Assembly: GCF_000814475.1 (NCBI RefSeq)
Contig: NZ_JSVC01000021.1
Location: 62,001-126,000 of the forward strand
From: Flavihumibacter solisilvae
GTDB taxonomy: Bacteria > Bacteroidota > Bacteroidia > Chitinophagales > Chitinophagaceae
Direction: 5' to 3'
DNA: 64,000 nucleotides
Below the pieces are notes generated by a model that ran no database searches, was not told the DNA's origin, and saw only the letters and a program-made list of their open reading frames with translations. Positions 9,129 to 17,754 of the stretch are shown here, piece after piece. Position 1 is the stretch's first letter. Every line of letters starts with the position of its first letter. The translations under genes were made by a program, and so were the position numbers.

Positions 9129-9569
9129 ATGAGAAATCCTGCCGTTCGCTTATTAATTGTTGCTGTAAGCTGTTTTGCCGGCTCACTGGGACTGAGTGCA
9201 CAAACTTCCGGAAACGATCCGCTGGAAATCTCAGCAGCTCACGATTTCGGAACAATAAGACACGGGCGGCCAGTACATTATACCTTTACGCTAATCAACA
9301 GGGGAACAGACTCATTGCGGATTGAACAGGTGTCGGCCAGTTGCGGGTGTACTACGCCGGAATGGTCAAAAGACCCGGTTCCTCCCCGGGGCACAGGGGC
9401 AATCAAAGTAGGCTATAATGCAGCTGCAGAGGGCATTTTTGAGAAAACTGTGACTATTGTATATAACCAGGGCAAATCCAAAACAATTGTTATAAAAGGG
9501 CAGGTGGGCAAACCAATGTCATCGGCGCCTGTTAATAGCTCAGTTCAACTGCTAAAACAAACCAATTAA
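9129..9569 (+). CDS. DUF1573-domain exported protein (first of a pair)
   Basis: From ATG 9129 the protein has 146 residues. The frame is open back to 9018, but only 9129 gives a clean signal peptide (MRNPAVRLLIVAVSCFAGSL..., cleavage near LSAQ) and it sits just after a -7 box. The mature part is a DUF1573 domain, an ASH/MSP-like immunoglobulin sandwich: HDFGTIRHGRPVHYTFTLIN, then SASCGCTTPEWSKDPVPPRG with the hallmark SCGCTTP. DUF1573 proteins are abundant exported proteins of unknown role in Bacteroidota. It is followed 21 nt later by a second copy, so the two are likely co-transcribed. Confidence 0.85.
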   Translation: MRNPAVRLLIVAVSCFAGSLGLSAQTSGNDPLEISAAHDFGTIRHGRPVHYTFTLINRGTDSLRIEQVSASCGCTTPEWSKDPVPPRGTGAIKVGYNAAAEGIFEKTVTIVYNQGKSKTIVIKGQVGKPMSSAPVNSSVQLLKQTN

Positions 9570-9590
9570 TATCAAGAGAAAACGAAAAGT

Positions 9591-10022
9591 ATGAAAAAAA
9601 TAGCGCTTACCTTATTCGCCTTTGTGATCAGTGCGGCCATTTTTGCCCAGTCAAAAAAAGCTGAAGACCTGGTTAAATTCAGTGAACTAAAATTCAATTT
9701 TGGTAAGATCAAGCAGGGTACTCCTGTAAATCACCAGTTCGAATTTACCAATGTGTCCGCACAACCGGTGGTAATTGAAACTGCCACTGCCAGCTGCGGA
9801 TGCACTACCCCGGTTTGGCCTCAACAACCGGTAGCAAAAGGTAAGGCGAATAAAATCACGGCAGGTTTCAACGCGGCAGCCGCAGGGCCGTTCGAAAAAA
9901 CAATCTTTGTCAAAGTTGCCGGCGCCGATCAGCCACTTGAACTGCGTATAAGCGGAGAAGTACTCACCGCTGAGCAATACGCCAAGTTTGAAACCGAAAA
10001 GGGCAAGAAAGACGGAAAATAA
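9591..10022 (+). CDS. DUF1573-domain exported protein (second of a pair)
   Basis: The 143-residue protein has a signal peptide (MKKIALTLFAFVISAAIFAQ) and one DUF1573 domain: LKFNFGKIKQGTPVNHQFEF, then TASCGCTTPVWPQQPVAKG. It shares the SCGCTTP motif and the G-(F/Y)-N-A-A-A-x-G-x-F-E-K-T segment with its upstream neighbour, so the two arose by tandem duplication, and it ends in a lysine-rich tail. A strong terminator follows 19 nt later. Its role is unknown. Confidence 0.88.
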   Translation: MKKIALTLFAFVISAAIFAQSKKAEDLVKFSELKFNFGKIKQGTPVNHQFEFTNVSAQPVVIETATASCGCTTPVWPQQPVAKGKANKITAGFNAAAAGPFEKTIFVKVAGADQPLELRISGEVLTAEQYAKFETEKGKKDGK

Positions 10023-10041
10023 TCCGGAATAATTTTATACG

Positions 10042-10069
10042 ATCCCCGCTTCCAGCGGGGATTTTTTTT
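10042..10069 (+). terminator. Intrinsic terminator of the DUF1573 pair
   Basis: A 9-bp stem ATCCCCGCT/AGCGGGGAT with a 3-nt loop runs into a stretch of eight T residues. Confidence 0.95.
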
Positions 10070-10119
10070 GCCCTTCACGGGCATGGTTTTTTGATAATAT
10101 TCAAATTAACATCCTGCAA

Positions 10120-11025
10120 ATGGACAGCAAACAGCTTCTCGACTATCTTGACACATTGATCGTTCAGCCAAATCAGCAAGTTTCCCTGGATAAAGATTTC
10201 AAAACCGACCATGATGGTAAATTCGTTACTAAGGAGCAGGGAGTTGAAATGCTTCAGGAAGGGATACTAATGCTCTCTGATATGCAGGAAAAATTGTATG
10301 CCCACAATCGTTACAGCATTCTTGTTGTACTACAGGCAATGGATGCTGCAGGTAAGGACAGCGCCATAAAACATGTGATGAGTGGATTTAATCCCCAGGG
10401 AGTTAAAGTGACCAGCTTTAAGAAACCATCGGTGGAAGAGCTTGAATATAATTTCCTCTGGCGACATTATAAAGCACTCCCCGCCCGCGGTGAAATCGGG
10501 ATCTTTAACCGCTCCCATTACGAAAACGTTTTGGTTACCAGGGTTCACCCCGAATACATATTAGGTGAAAACCTGCCGGGCGTTGAAAAAACGAGTGATA
10601 TAACCGAAGACTTCTGGGACAAGAGATACAAACAAATCAACCGTTTTGAAAAAAACCTTGCGCAAAACGGGATGGTGATTATCAAGATCTTCCTTCATGT
10701 GAGTAAAAAAGAGCAGAAAAAAAGGTTTTTGGAAAGAATCGACGAACCTGCAAAGAATTGGAAGTTTTCACTCGCAGATGTAGACGAAAGGAACCTGTGG
10801 AATGAATATATGGCTGCGTATGAGAGTATGCTTGGGGAAACCTCAACCAGTATAGCACCCTGGCATGTGGTACCGGCTGATGATAAATGGTTTTCCAGGC
10901 TATGCATTGCCGCCATAATCGCAAGGGAATTTAATCGCATAGAAACATCTTTTCCTGTGCTCAGCAAAGACCAGCTCCTGGAACTTCAGCGAATCCGGGA
11001 AAAATTAGTGAGTGAGCCGGACTGA
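10120..11025 (+). CDS. Polyphosphate kinase 2 family protein
   Basis: This 301-residue P-loop kinase has the PPK2 motifs: Walker A LQAMDAAGKDSAIKHVMSGF (near 68-87), the PPK2 block GVKVTSFKKPS, Walker B-like GEIGIFNRSHYENVLVTRVH, and the lid region with DEPAKNWKFS and DVDERNLWNEY. PPK2 enzymes transfer phosphate between polyphosphate and nucleotides, often making ADP/ATP or GTP from polyphosphate. The length and single domain fit class I or class III; a class needs alignment. It is cytoplasmic and probably independent of the aminotransferase downstream, which has its own promoter. Confidence 0.93.
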   Translation: MDSKQLLDYLDTLIVQPNQQVSLDKDFKTDHDGKFVTKEQGVEMLQEGILMLSDMQEKLYAHNRYSILVVLQAMDAAGKDSAIKHVMSGFNPQGVKVTSFKKPSVEELEYNFLWRHYKALPARGEIGIFNRSHYENVLVTRVHPEYILGENLPGVEKTSDITEDFWDKRYKQINRFEKNLAQNGMVIIKIFLHVSKKEQKKRFLERIDEPAKNWKFSLADVDERNLWNEYMAAYESMLGETSTSIAPWHVVPADDKWFSRLCIAAIIAREFNRIETSFPVLSKDQLLELQRIREKLVSEPD

Positions 11026-11033
11026 TCTGCAAT

Positions 11034-11041
11034 TATCTTTG
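11034..11041 (+). promoter_or_regulatory. -7 promoter element of the aminotransferase gene
   Basis: TATCTTTG fits TAnnTTTG exactly and ends only 4 nt before ATG 11046, so transcription should begin at or within a few bases of the start codon. Confidence 0.65.
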
Positions 11042-11045
11042 CGGC

Positions 11046-12269
11046 ATGTTACAGATTAGTCAACGCGGCCTTGCCATGCCGCCCTCGCCTATCCGCAAAC
11101 TTGTACCTTTTGCGGAAGCAGCCAAGAAAAAAGGAATCAGGGTTTATCACCTCAACATCGGCCAGCCTGACATTGAGACACCAAAGGCTATGCTGGATGC
11201 GGTGCGCAATGCTGATTTCAAAGTGCTTGAGTACAGCCATAGTGCAGGTAATGAAAGTTACCGCCGGAAACTCACCGAATACTATGAAAAGGTCGGCATC
11301 CATGTAAACCACAACCAGATCATCGTTACAACAGGTGGTTCGGAAGCAATACAGTTCGGGTTTATGGCCTGCCTCGACCCCGGTGACGAAGTCATTATCC
11401 CGGAACCCTTCTACGCCAACTATAACGGTTTTGCAGTGGCTGCAGGTGTGGTGGTAAAACCGATTACTTCTTACATCGAAAACGGCTTTGCGTTGCCTCC
11501 TATCGAAGAATTTGAAAAGGCCATTACCCCACGCACAAAAGCGATCGTGATCTGCAATCCTAATAATCCAACCGGCTACCTGTATAGCCGGGAAGAGATG
11601 GAAGTACTCAAGCAGATCATCCTCAAACACCAGCTTTTCCTTTTCGCAGACGAAGCATACCGCGAATTTTGCTATACAGGCGAGCATTTCAGCGCCATGC
11701 AGCTGGAAGGGGTTGATGACCATGTAGTCCTGATGGATACCATCAGCAAACGATATAGTGCATGCGGTGCCAGGATCGGCGCCCTGGTGACCAGGAATAA
11801 GTCCCTGCTGGATGCTGTTATGAAGTTTGCACAAGCCAGGCTGAGTCCGCCCGGTTTTGCTCAAATCGCCGCCGAAGCAGCAGTTGATCTTCCAGACACA
11901 TATTTCGATGCCACTAAAGCAGAATACCTGTTGCGTCGCGATACCCTGGTTAACAGGCTGAATGCCATGGAAGGCGTGTTCTGCCCGAACCCCGGCGGAG
12001 CCTTTTATGCCATCGCCCGACTTCCGATCGACGATGCCGATAAATTCTGCCAATGGCTGCTTGAAGACTTCTCATATAAAGACCAGACAGTTATGCTTGC
12101 GCCAGCAACAGGATTTTATGGTACAGCAGGACTGGGCAAAAACGAAGTAAGGCTGGCTTATGTACTGAATGTGGAGTCGATTAATGCTGCGATGGATTGT
12201 CTGGAACAGGCATTATTCACATATGCAAATGAAATCAATGTGAGCGTTTCCGATACCAAGCACGTTTGA
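11046..12269 (+). CDS. Class I/II pyridoxal-phosphate aminotransferase
   Basis: This 407-residue fold-type I aminotransferase shows the N-terminal block HLNIGQPDIETPKAM, TTGGSEAIQF (phosphate binding), CNPNNPTGYLYSREE (Asn near 174), FADEAYREF (Asp202, pairing with the pyridine nitrogen) and SKRYSACGARIGALV with the Schiff-base Lys235. An Arg near 375 in the C-terminal KNEVRLAYVLN block should bind the substrate carboxylate. It is related to the aspartate/aromatic (AspC/PatA) group; substrate specificity cannot be assigned. No amino-acid biosynthesis operon surrounds it. Confidence 0.92.
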   Translation: MLQISQRGLAMPPSPIRKLVPFAEAAKKKGIRVYHLNIGQPDIETPKAMLDAVRNADFKVLEYSHSAGNESYRRKLTEYYEKVGIHVNHNQIIVTTGGSEAIQFGFMACLDPGDEVIIPEPFYANYNGFAVAAGVVVKPITSYIENGFALPPIEEFEKAITPRTKAIVICNPNNPTGYLYSREEMEVLKQIILKHQLFLFADEAYREFCYTGEHFSAMQLEGVDDHVVLMDTISKRYSACGARIGALVTRNKSLLDAVMKFAQARLSPPGFAQIAAEAAVDLPDTYFDATKAEYLLRRDTLVNRLNAMEGVFCPNPGGAFYAIARLPIDDADKFCQWLLEDFSYKDQTVMLAPATGFYGTAGLGKNEVRLAYVLNVESINAAMDCLEQALFTYANEINVSVSDTKHV

Positions 12270-12438
12270 TTTTCAAAATTGCAGATTAATTTATCATTAT
12301 AAATTTGTGATTCTTCAGAAGAACAGAAAATTATTTGCCATATTTGCCTCAGGAACAATGTATTAAATTTTTTTTAATTCATATTTCCCCCTGGCAATTC
12401 CTTGTCTCAAGGGGCTTATATGGCAAGCAATCGTTGAG

Positions 12439-12471
12439 GCCTTCCATCTCTATGGAAGGCTTATTTTTTTT
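12439..12471 (+). terminator. Intrinsic terminator in non-coding DNA
   Basis: A perfect 9-bp stem GCCTTCCAT/ATGGAAGGC with the 4-nt loop CTCT is followed by TTATTTTTTTT. It is far (170 nt) from the preceding stop codon. Confidence 0.88.
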
Positions 12472-12530
12472 GGTGATTGATTTCCGTTCAGTTGTTGTGG
12501 TCAGGCTAAGAGCGACTGTAAAGGGCCTCG

Positions 12531-12552
12531 AAAGGGGGTGCAAAGGGGGTGC
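12531..12552 (+). repeat. Short G-rich tandem repeat (2 x 11 nt)
   Basis: AAAGGGGGTGC occurs twice in tandem (12531-12541, 12542-12552). It is bracketed by two copies of AAAGGGCCT (from about 12520 and from 12553). No function is apparent. Confidence 0.7.
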
Positions 12553-12610
12553 AAAGGGCCTACCCGTCTTCATCCTCCGTGAAATCACTGAGCTGTGCAA
12601 AGCATGAAAT

Positions 12611-12637
12611 AAAAAAACCCGGAGATTAACTTCCGGG
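12611..12637 (-). terminator. Terminator of tRNA-Met
   Basis: On the minus strand a CCCGGA/TCCGGG stem is followed by seven T residues, immediately downstream of the tRNA. Confidence 0.85.
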
Positions 12638-12647
12638 ATTTATTCAG

Positions 12648-12721
12648 TAGCGAGGAGCGGACTTGAACCGCCGACCTTCGGGTTATGAATCCGATGCTCT
12701 AACCAGCTGAGCTACCTCGCC
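12648..12721 (-). tRNA. tRNA-Met (anticodon CAT)
   Basis: The minus strand folds into a 74-nt cloverleaf: acceptor stem GGCGAGG/CCTCGCT (first pair G-U), D arm GCTC/GAGC, anticodon loop TTCATAA, variable loop AGGTC, and T arm GGCGG-TTCAAGT-CCGCT. The anticodon is CAT. The regular acceptor pairing points to elongator Met rather than initiator; an Ile2 (lysidine) identity is less likely but not excluded. CCA is not encoded. The closing anticodon-stem pair (31-39) is A-C. It has its own terminator. Confidence 0.95.
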
Positions 12722-12780
12722 AAACGGGTCGCAAAAATAGAAAATCGTTGCCAAACCGCCTAAAGAAAACGAAAAAAAAA

Positions 12781-13626
12781 TTAGTGGTGCATCTCATGAG
12801 GATTCCCTGCTTCTGCAACGTGGGCCTCACCTTCAACAACCTGTAAAGTCAGATCAATAGTATGTAATGTATCATCGGCATTGAATTGCACCCATGCCCT
12901 GAAAATGCCAGGTTTGTCAAAGGCTATATGCATTCCCAATTCCTTCCCCATTACATGCGGATGCGCATGAATAAAAGTTATCTCCTGCTGCCCGACAACC
13001 ACAACATGTGCTTTAGCACCCAGGTAATTACTTAAGGTATTCACATCAACGACCACTCCATCCTTTTTTAAAATTCCCACCAGGTGATTATCACTTTCGG
13101 CTCTTAATGCAGCACCTGCCGGTTTAAGTTCCAGTGAATAACTTCCTGAACTACCGGTAAGTTTTGGAACGTTGAAAATTGCTGGTGTTTCAGTTTTGCC
13201 CTCAACATTAAGTTCAGTTTTTTCAACAACAGCCTTCCCCCCGACCGGCTTAAAATCAGCGAATGCATGAAACCGTCCCCCAAATGGGAAAATAGTCTTC
13301 ACTGTATAGTTTCCGTGGCCATCAGGCTCTGGATGAATATGACTGAACCAGGAGAGATCATCACTTACGAGAATCAGGTGTATCTTTTTTTCATGCTGTA
13401 CTTCCAGGTCAAAAGTACCGGAATCCGGCGCTACCGGGCTCATCCCGAGAACGACTTCCCTCCCCGCATGAACCGGACCGGGTTCAAAATTTATTTGCAT
13501 CATCTCTTTAGATTTCACTGACATATTTCCTTTCTGGTCGTTGATTGCGGATCCACTTCCATTGTTACATGCATAAAACAAAAGGGATGTGGAAAGAGTC
13601 AGAACACACTTAATAAATAGGTTCAT
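12781..13626 (-). CDS. Histidine-rich lipoprotein of the copper operon
   Basis: The 281-residue protein has a lipoprotein signal peptide (lipobox LLFYAC, Cys20). The mature part has two beta-rich repeats with histidine motifs: FSHIHPEPDGHG near 95-106 and FIHAHPHVMGKE near 218-229. Its C-terminus is also His/Met-rich (HVAEAGNPHEMHH). It is the last gene of a minus-strand set with a copper chaperone and a copper ATPase, so a periplasmic copper-binding or copper-handling role is a reasonable inference. I cannot name the family with certainty. The spacing to copZ is 9 nt. Confidence 0.72.
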   Translation of the reverse strand: MNLFIKCVLTLSTSLLFYACNNGSGSAINDQKGNMSVKSKEMMQINFEPGPVHAGREVVLGMSPVAPDSGTFDLEVQHEKKIHLILVSDDLSWFSHIHPEPDGHGNYTVKTIFPFGGRFHAFADFKPVGGKAVVEKTELNVEGKTETPAIFNVPKLTGSSGSYSLELKPAGAALRAESDNHLVGILKKDGVVVDVNTLSNYLGAKAHVVVVGQQEITFIHAHPHVMGKELGMHIAFDKPGIFRAWVQFNADDTLHTIDLTLQVVEGEAHVAEAGNPHEMHH

Positions 13627-13635
13627 AATTTCCTT

Positions 13636-13851
13636 TTAGTCATTTATTTTTTCCGCACGATAACCGGCCTTTGACAGAATGGAACGCACTTCTGCTTCAC
13701 CTATCCCCTCTGTTTCTACAGTGAGGATTTTCGACGGATCGGATGTATTCACGCTCCATGATTTGATGCGCTTCTCACCATCGAGTACCGCTGTTACATT
13801 TGCTACACAACCACTGCAATTGATGTTCGTTTTAAACTGATATTTCTTCAT
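13636..13851 (-). CDS. copZ: Copper chaperone (heavy-metal-associated domain)
   Basis: This 71-residue single HMA domain has a ferredoxin-like beta-alpha-beta-beta-alpha-beta pattern and the metal-binding pair in NINCSGCVANV (Cys12, Cys15). CopZ-type chaperones carry Cu(I) in the cytoplasm to the P-type ATPase. It lies 10 nt after copA and 9 nt before the lipoprotein gene, consistent with one operon. The usual Met before the CxxC motif is replaced here by Asn-Ile-Asn. Confidence 0.88.
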   Translation of the reverse strand: MKKYQFKTNINCSGCVANVTAVLDGEKRIKSWSVNTSDPSKILTVETEGIGEAEVRSILSKAGYRAEKIND

Positions 13852-13861
13852 ATATTAATTG

Positions 13862-16108
13862 TTAGATTTTCAACCATTTTAATCGTAAGCTGTTCATCAC
13901 CACACTTATACTGCTCAATACCATGGCAGCACCTGCCGCCATAGGGTTAAGGAGATATCCATTGATTGGATATAATAATCCTGCTGCAACCGGAATACCA
14001 ACCAGGTTATAAATAAATGCCCAGAAAAGATTCTGCCGTATAGTGCGGACCGTATTACGGGATAACTTTATCGCCGCGGGGATCCGCAACAGGTCGCCCT
14101 GTAAAAGAGTTATATGGGCTACATCCATAGCTATATCACTGCCCTTGCCCATAGCAATACTTACATCGGCCTGCGCCAGTGCATGACTGTCATTGATGCC
14201 GTCACCTACCATTGCAACTACTTTTCCCTGTTCCTGCAACTGCCGTACAAAACCGGCCTTTTCTTCCGGTAATGCTCCTGCCCTGAACGACTTAATGTTT
14301 ACTTGTTTTGCTACCTCGGCAGCCGTATGCATATTGTCACCTGTGTACATATACACTTCAAGTCCTAACTTCTGCATCTCTTTTACTGCTTCGGCTGAAT
14401 TTTCCCGGATGCGGTCACTAATTGAGATAGCTGCAATAGCATTCTGTTCGTCAGCAAAAAAAACTACTGTCATTGCCTGAGCTTGTTTTTCAAGCGCCCA
14501 CGCCCTTAAACCCGGTGCAACAACGATTTTATTGTCGTATAACAACTTCTCTGTTCCGGCAAAGTATTGCCTGTTATTATACCTGCCACTGATACCGGCT
14601 CCCGGCAAGGTTTCCAGTTTTTCTATATCCACCCAGGATGCATTTCCTTCCAGGTAATTACTCACTGCGTCTGCAAGTGGGTGTCCTGAGGATTTTTCCA
14701 TGCTGAATAAAATATTCCGGTATTCGGCCGTATCGCGATGCCAGGAAACACCATTAACCTTAGGAACACCCTCTGTCAGGGTTCCTGTTTTGTCAAGCAC
14801 AATTGCGTTTACTTTATATGCAAGTTCAAGCGCTTCCGCATCCTTGATCAGGATTCCATTTTGCGCGCCTTTACCTATCCCAACCATAATGGCGGTTGGA
14901 GTGGCAAGTCCAAGCGCACATGGACAGGCAATAACCAACACCGTTACCAAAGCCAGGAATCCCTGGGTAATTGCATTTTCAGAACCGAATAACAGCCATA
15001 TGAGCAGCGACAGGACGGCTACTCCTATTACAACAGGCACAAATACACCGGCAATTTTGTCCACCAGTTTTTGCACCGGTGCTTTAGAGCCCTGGGCCTG
15101 CTGTACCATCCGGATAATGCCGGCGAGGAGTGTCTCACTTCCCACTTTGCGGGCAACAAAGCGGAAGCTACCCTGCTGATTGACAGTGCCAGCAAAAACC
15201 GCATCTCCCTGTACTTTTTCGACAGGTATTGGTTCCCCTGTGATCATGCTTTCGTTCACAAATGACGTTCCTGAAACCAGCGCGCCGTCCACCGGAATTT
15301 TCTCCCCCGCTTTTACCTGAAGAATATCACCAACTTTAACACTACTCACGGGGATATCATTCAGCTGTCCATCAGGCTGTACCAGTGAGACCGTTTTTGG
15401 CTGAAGCCCCATCAGTTGTTTAATCGCCGAAGATGTGGAGGCTTTAGCGCGGGCCTCAAGAAGCCGGCCAAGTAATATGAAAGCGATTACCGTTGCTGCT
15501 GCTTCAAAATATACATGGGCGTGCAATCCCCGTGTATGCCAGAAATGCGGAAAGACAGTATTGAAAACGCTGAAAAGAAATGCAATACCAGTACTCATTG
15601 CAACCAGCGTATCCATACTGGCAGTAAGATGACGCGCCTGTTTCCAGGCATTGATAAAAAATTGCCTTCCGGTTATTGTCATAACAGGCAATGTCAATAA
15701 CAGCATCAGGTAGTTTGCATATGGCATATCCATAAAAAACATACTGATGGTCATGATGGGGACTGACAAAACCAGCGACCATATCGTACGCCGTTTCAGG
15801 GAACGGAAATGATTCAGTTGTTCATCTTCCACCTGCTTACGAACATCCCCGGCGTCTTCGACCAACATGTCATATCCGGCAGATTGTACTGCGGCTTTTA
15901 GTGCACCCGGCTGAATCAGCGAGGGCAGGTATTCAACGGAAGCTGAAGAGGTTGCAAAATTTACGGAAGCTTTCATTACTCCCGGTTGTGCATTCAGCAC
16001 CTTTTCAGTATTGATTGCGCAGGATGCACAACTCAGGCCGGTCAGGGGGAAATCACGCCTTGCAACTGTATTGTCTGTTTCTATTATTTCTATTGGTGCC
16101 GTTTTCAT
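13862..16108 (-). CDS. copA: Copper-translocating P1B-type ATPase
   Basis: The 748-residue protein has one N-terminal HMA domain ([17 protein letters not shown], Cys27 and Cys30), the transmembrane metal site [10 protein letters not shown] (Cys395-Pro-Cys397), the phosphorylation site DKTGTLTEG (Asp439), the nucleotide-binding SSGHPLADA (His-Pro), and the hinge [15 protein letters not shown]. The CPC motif together with Asn/Met-Ser residues in the last helices marks the Cu(I) export subgroup. It is an inner-membrane exporter working with CopZ. The start follows the regulator gene by 77 nt. Confidence 0.96.
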   Translation of the reverse strand: MKTAPIEIIETDNTVARRDFPLTGLSCASCAINTEKVLNAQPGVMKASVNFATSSASVEYLPSLIQPGALKAAVQSAGYDMLVEDAGDVRKQVEDEQLNHFRSLKRRTIWSLVLSVPIMTISMFFMDMPYANYLMLLLTLPVMTITGRQFFINAWKQARHLTASMDTLVAMSTGIAFLFSVFNTVFPHFWHTRGLHAHVYFEAAATVIAFILLGRLLEARAKASTSSAIKQLMGLQPKTVSLVQPDGQLNDIPVSSVKVGDILQVKAGEKIPVDGALVSGTSFVNESMITGEPIPVEKVQGDAVFAGTVNQQGSFRFVARKVGSETLLAGIIRMVQQAQGSKAPVQKLVDKIAGVFVPVVIGVAVLSLLIWLLFGSENAITQGFLALVTVLVIACPCALGLATPTAIMVGIGKGAQNGILIKDAEALELAYKVNAIVLDKTGTLTEGVPKVNGVSWHRDTAEYRNILFSMEKSSGHPLADAVSNYLEGNASWVDIEKLETLPGAGISGRYNNRQYFAGTEKLLYDNKIVVAPGLRAWALEKQAQAMTVVFFADEQNAIAAISISDRIRENSAEAVKEMQKLGLEVYMYTGDNMHTAAEVAKQVNIKSFRAGALPEEKAGFVRQLQEQGKVVAMVGDGINDSHALAQADVSIAMGKGSDIAMDVAHITLLQGDLLRIPAAIKLSRNTVRTIRQNLFWAFIYNLVGIPVAAGLLYPINGYLLNPMAAGAAMVLSSISVVMNSLRLKWLKI

Positions 16109-16185
16109 CTCTTACGTTATTAACACTGCAAATCTCGCCACAGTAAGAGAACCGACTGTTACACAATTCCTGAAAAGACTTATAC

Positions 16186-16761
16186 TTAATTGGTATCGCC
16201 GCTCACATTGTCCAACGGTTTCCGATGCACGACACCTAGTTTCTTAAACTCGGAAGCCGTCATCCCGGTTAACTTTTTAAACTGGTTAGAAAGGTGCTGT
16301 GGACTGCTGTATCCCAGTTCAAAAGCAATTTCAGCCAGGGTCATTTCATCATAGGCAAGCCACTCCTTCGCCTTTTCAATCTTCTGTAGAATGAGAAACT
16401 GTTCAATTGTAACTCCTTCCACTTCAGAGAACAATTTGCTTATTGACGAATAATCCCGATGTATATGTTTACCCAGGTACTTGCTTACACTGAAATGATC
16501 TTCCATGTCACCCTGCTGTACTTTTTTGATGATGAGCTGCTTGATTCGTTCTATCAACTGCTTCTTCTGGTCATCCAGAAGTTCAAATCCCATGGAAGAA
16601 AGATCTGACGACAATTGTTCCAGTTGCTTTCGGGTAGGTTCAGACGTTAGTTCCACTTCACCAAGCCTGACAGAAACGGCCGGAATTGAATTCTTTTCCA
16701 ATAGCTGCTCGACAACCATAACGCATCGCGGACAAACCATGTTTTTGATAATTAGTCTCAT
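16186..16761 (-). CDS. AraC-family regulator with an HMA-like metal-binding head
   Basis: In this 191-residue protein, residues 1-65 read as an HMA-like fold with MVCPRCVMVVEQLL (Cys10, Cys13) followed by beta-strand VSVRLGEVELTSEPT. Residues about 90-180 form an AraC double helix-turn-helix: LAYDEMTLAEIAFELGYSSP and QHLSNQFKKLTGMTASEFKK. This places a copper-binding module directly on a DNA-binding domain. It is the first gene of the minus-strand copper set, so it likely senses Cu(I) in the cytoplasm and controls copA-copZ. CueR, CsoR and CopY are absent from the locus. Metal sensing is inferred from domain order and position. Confidence 0.82.
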   Translation of the reverse strand: MRLIIKNMVCPRCVMVVEQLLEKNSIPAVSVRLGEVELTSEPTRKQLEQLSSDLSSMGFELLDDQKKQLIERIKQLIIKKVQQGDMEDHFSVSKYLGKHIHRDYSSISKLFSEVEGVTIEQFLILQKIEKAKEWLAYDEMTLAEIAFELGYSSPQHLSNQFKKLTGMTASEFKKLGVVHRKPLDNVSGDTN

Positions 16762-16922
16762 GAAAAAGAATTAAAGTGGCACGGAAATAACCGGCAATCT
16801 AACCAACCTATTGTTTTGTTTGTAAATTATTTTAATTTTACTTTGTTTCTCAAAGCGCTTTTATAAAACGTTAAACTTGTGTCACTAAGTCAACCAAGCC
16901 TATCATTTTCCGAAATTTAACT

Positions 16923-17678
16923 ATGGAATTCTTCGTACGTGAAGACCATATTATCCGTAAGATCTGGTCGAAAGCAGATACCATCATGCTAATTTTTGCA
17001 GGTTCCGCTGCAGAATTTGCCTTGAACAAAGCGGTGGATTGGTTGTACTTCACCGGAAAACTACCTGCTGATCCGATCGGCAGGTTATTTACGACAGTAG
17101 AATACGCGAGACAGATCATTTTCGCCGAAAGGGAACAGGCACTGGCAGCAATCGCCAGGATCCGGTCCATCCATTCAGCCGTCGAGTCGGCGCGAGGCGA
17201 AAAAATTCCTGACTGGGCATACCGGGACGTCCTGTTCATGCTTATCCACTACTCCATTTCCGCTTACGAAGCACTGGAGAGAAAACTCACTCCAAATGAA
17301 AAACAGGATGTATATGAAACTTTCAGGGATGTTGGTGAACACATGTTGATTCCTGCATTACCGGAAAATTACACCGAATGGCTACCCGTGTATGAACAAC
17401 ACCAGGCCGAACACCTTCAAAATGGCAGACTTACCAAAGACCTGTTTAAACAATACCGCAAACACCTGGGGAGCCTGAGATACAGGATCCTGCTTGAATC
17501 GCAAATGCTCGTTGTTCCGCATCAGGTTGCACGGCTGATGCACTTCAATCGAAATTCTCTCCTGAAAATCCTGCTCCCTTTTTATCGCTTCCTCAGGAAG
17601 GTCAATCTTGCCTGGAAATTAAAGCAGTTGCTGGTGCCAACACAATATTACCCAAGAATCAGACAGCTCGAAATGTAG
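16923..17678 (+). CDS. Oxygenase MpaB-like protein (DUF2236)
   Basis: The 251-residue protein fits the DUF2236/MpaB (latex-clearing-protein-like) family. It has FAGSAAEFALNKAVDW near the N-terminus, DPIGRLFTTVEYARQIIFAE, then IARIRSIHSAVE with the expected His, followed by WAYRDVLFMLIHYSISAYEA, where a second His is well placed for heme ligation. Family members are b-type heme proteins that act on polyisoprenoids or similar lipids; the substrate here is unknown. Its start is divergent from the copper regulator, and 76 nt separate it from the polymerase cassette, which has its own promoter. Confidence 0.72.
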   Translation: MEFFVREDHIIRKIWSKADTIMLIFAGSAAEFALNKAVDWLYFTGKLPADPIGRLFTTVEYARQIIFAEREQALAAIARIRSIHSAVESARGEKIPDWAYRDVLFMLIHYSISAYEALERKLTPNEKQDVYETFRDVGEHMLIPALPENYTEWLPVYEQHQAEHLQNGRLTKDLFKQYRKHLGSLRYRILLESQMLVVPHQVARLMHFNRNSLLKILLPFYRFLRKVNLAWKLKQLLVPTQYYPRIRQLEM

Positions 17679-17716
17679 AATTTTCGGTGGAATATGCCAT
17701 GAATTCGCCGAACAAT

Positions 17717-17749
17717 AATGCTAATTATTTTAGCATTTCCCTACTTTTG
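17717..17749 (+). promoter_or_regulatory. Promoter and dyad operator of the mutagenic polymerase cassette
   Basis: A perfect inverted repeat AATGCTAA-N5-TTAGCATT (17717-17737) ends 4 nt before an exact -7 box TACTTTTG (17742-17749). The ATG lies 5 nt further on. The dyad covers the -33 region, so a bound protein would block RNA polymerase. The arrangement suggests a damage-responsive (LexA or S24-type) repressor site, but the binding protein is not in the window. Confidence 0.6.
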
Positions 17750-17754
17750 CCCTG

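Larger units (their letters stand above)
12270..12610. other. Non-coding stretch after the aminotransferase gene
   Basis: No credible gene is visible. The single longer plus-strand frame (12335-12607) runs through an obvious terminator and has no domain or signal. The stretch holds an intrinsic terminator 170 nt after the aminotransferase stop, an A/T-rich first half and a short G-rich tandem repeat. The distance leaves room for an untranslated small RNA of about 100-170 nt ending at the terminator. Confidence 0.6.

Noticed and set aside
11049-12053. Long minus-strand open frame (334 codons) opposite the aminotransferase gene
   Set aside because: It is the antisense shadow of a gene with intact catalytic motifs; its protein has no recognisable fold.
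12335-12607. Open reading frame of 90 codons in the gap before tRNA-Met
   Set aside because: It runs through a strong intrinsic terminator, has no recognisable domain or signal, and its codons cover the G-rich tandem repeat; treated as chance.
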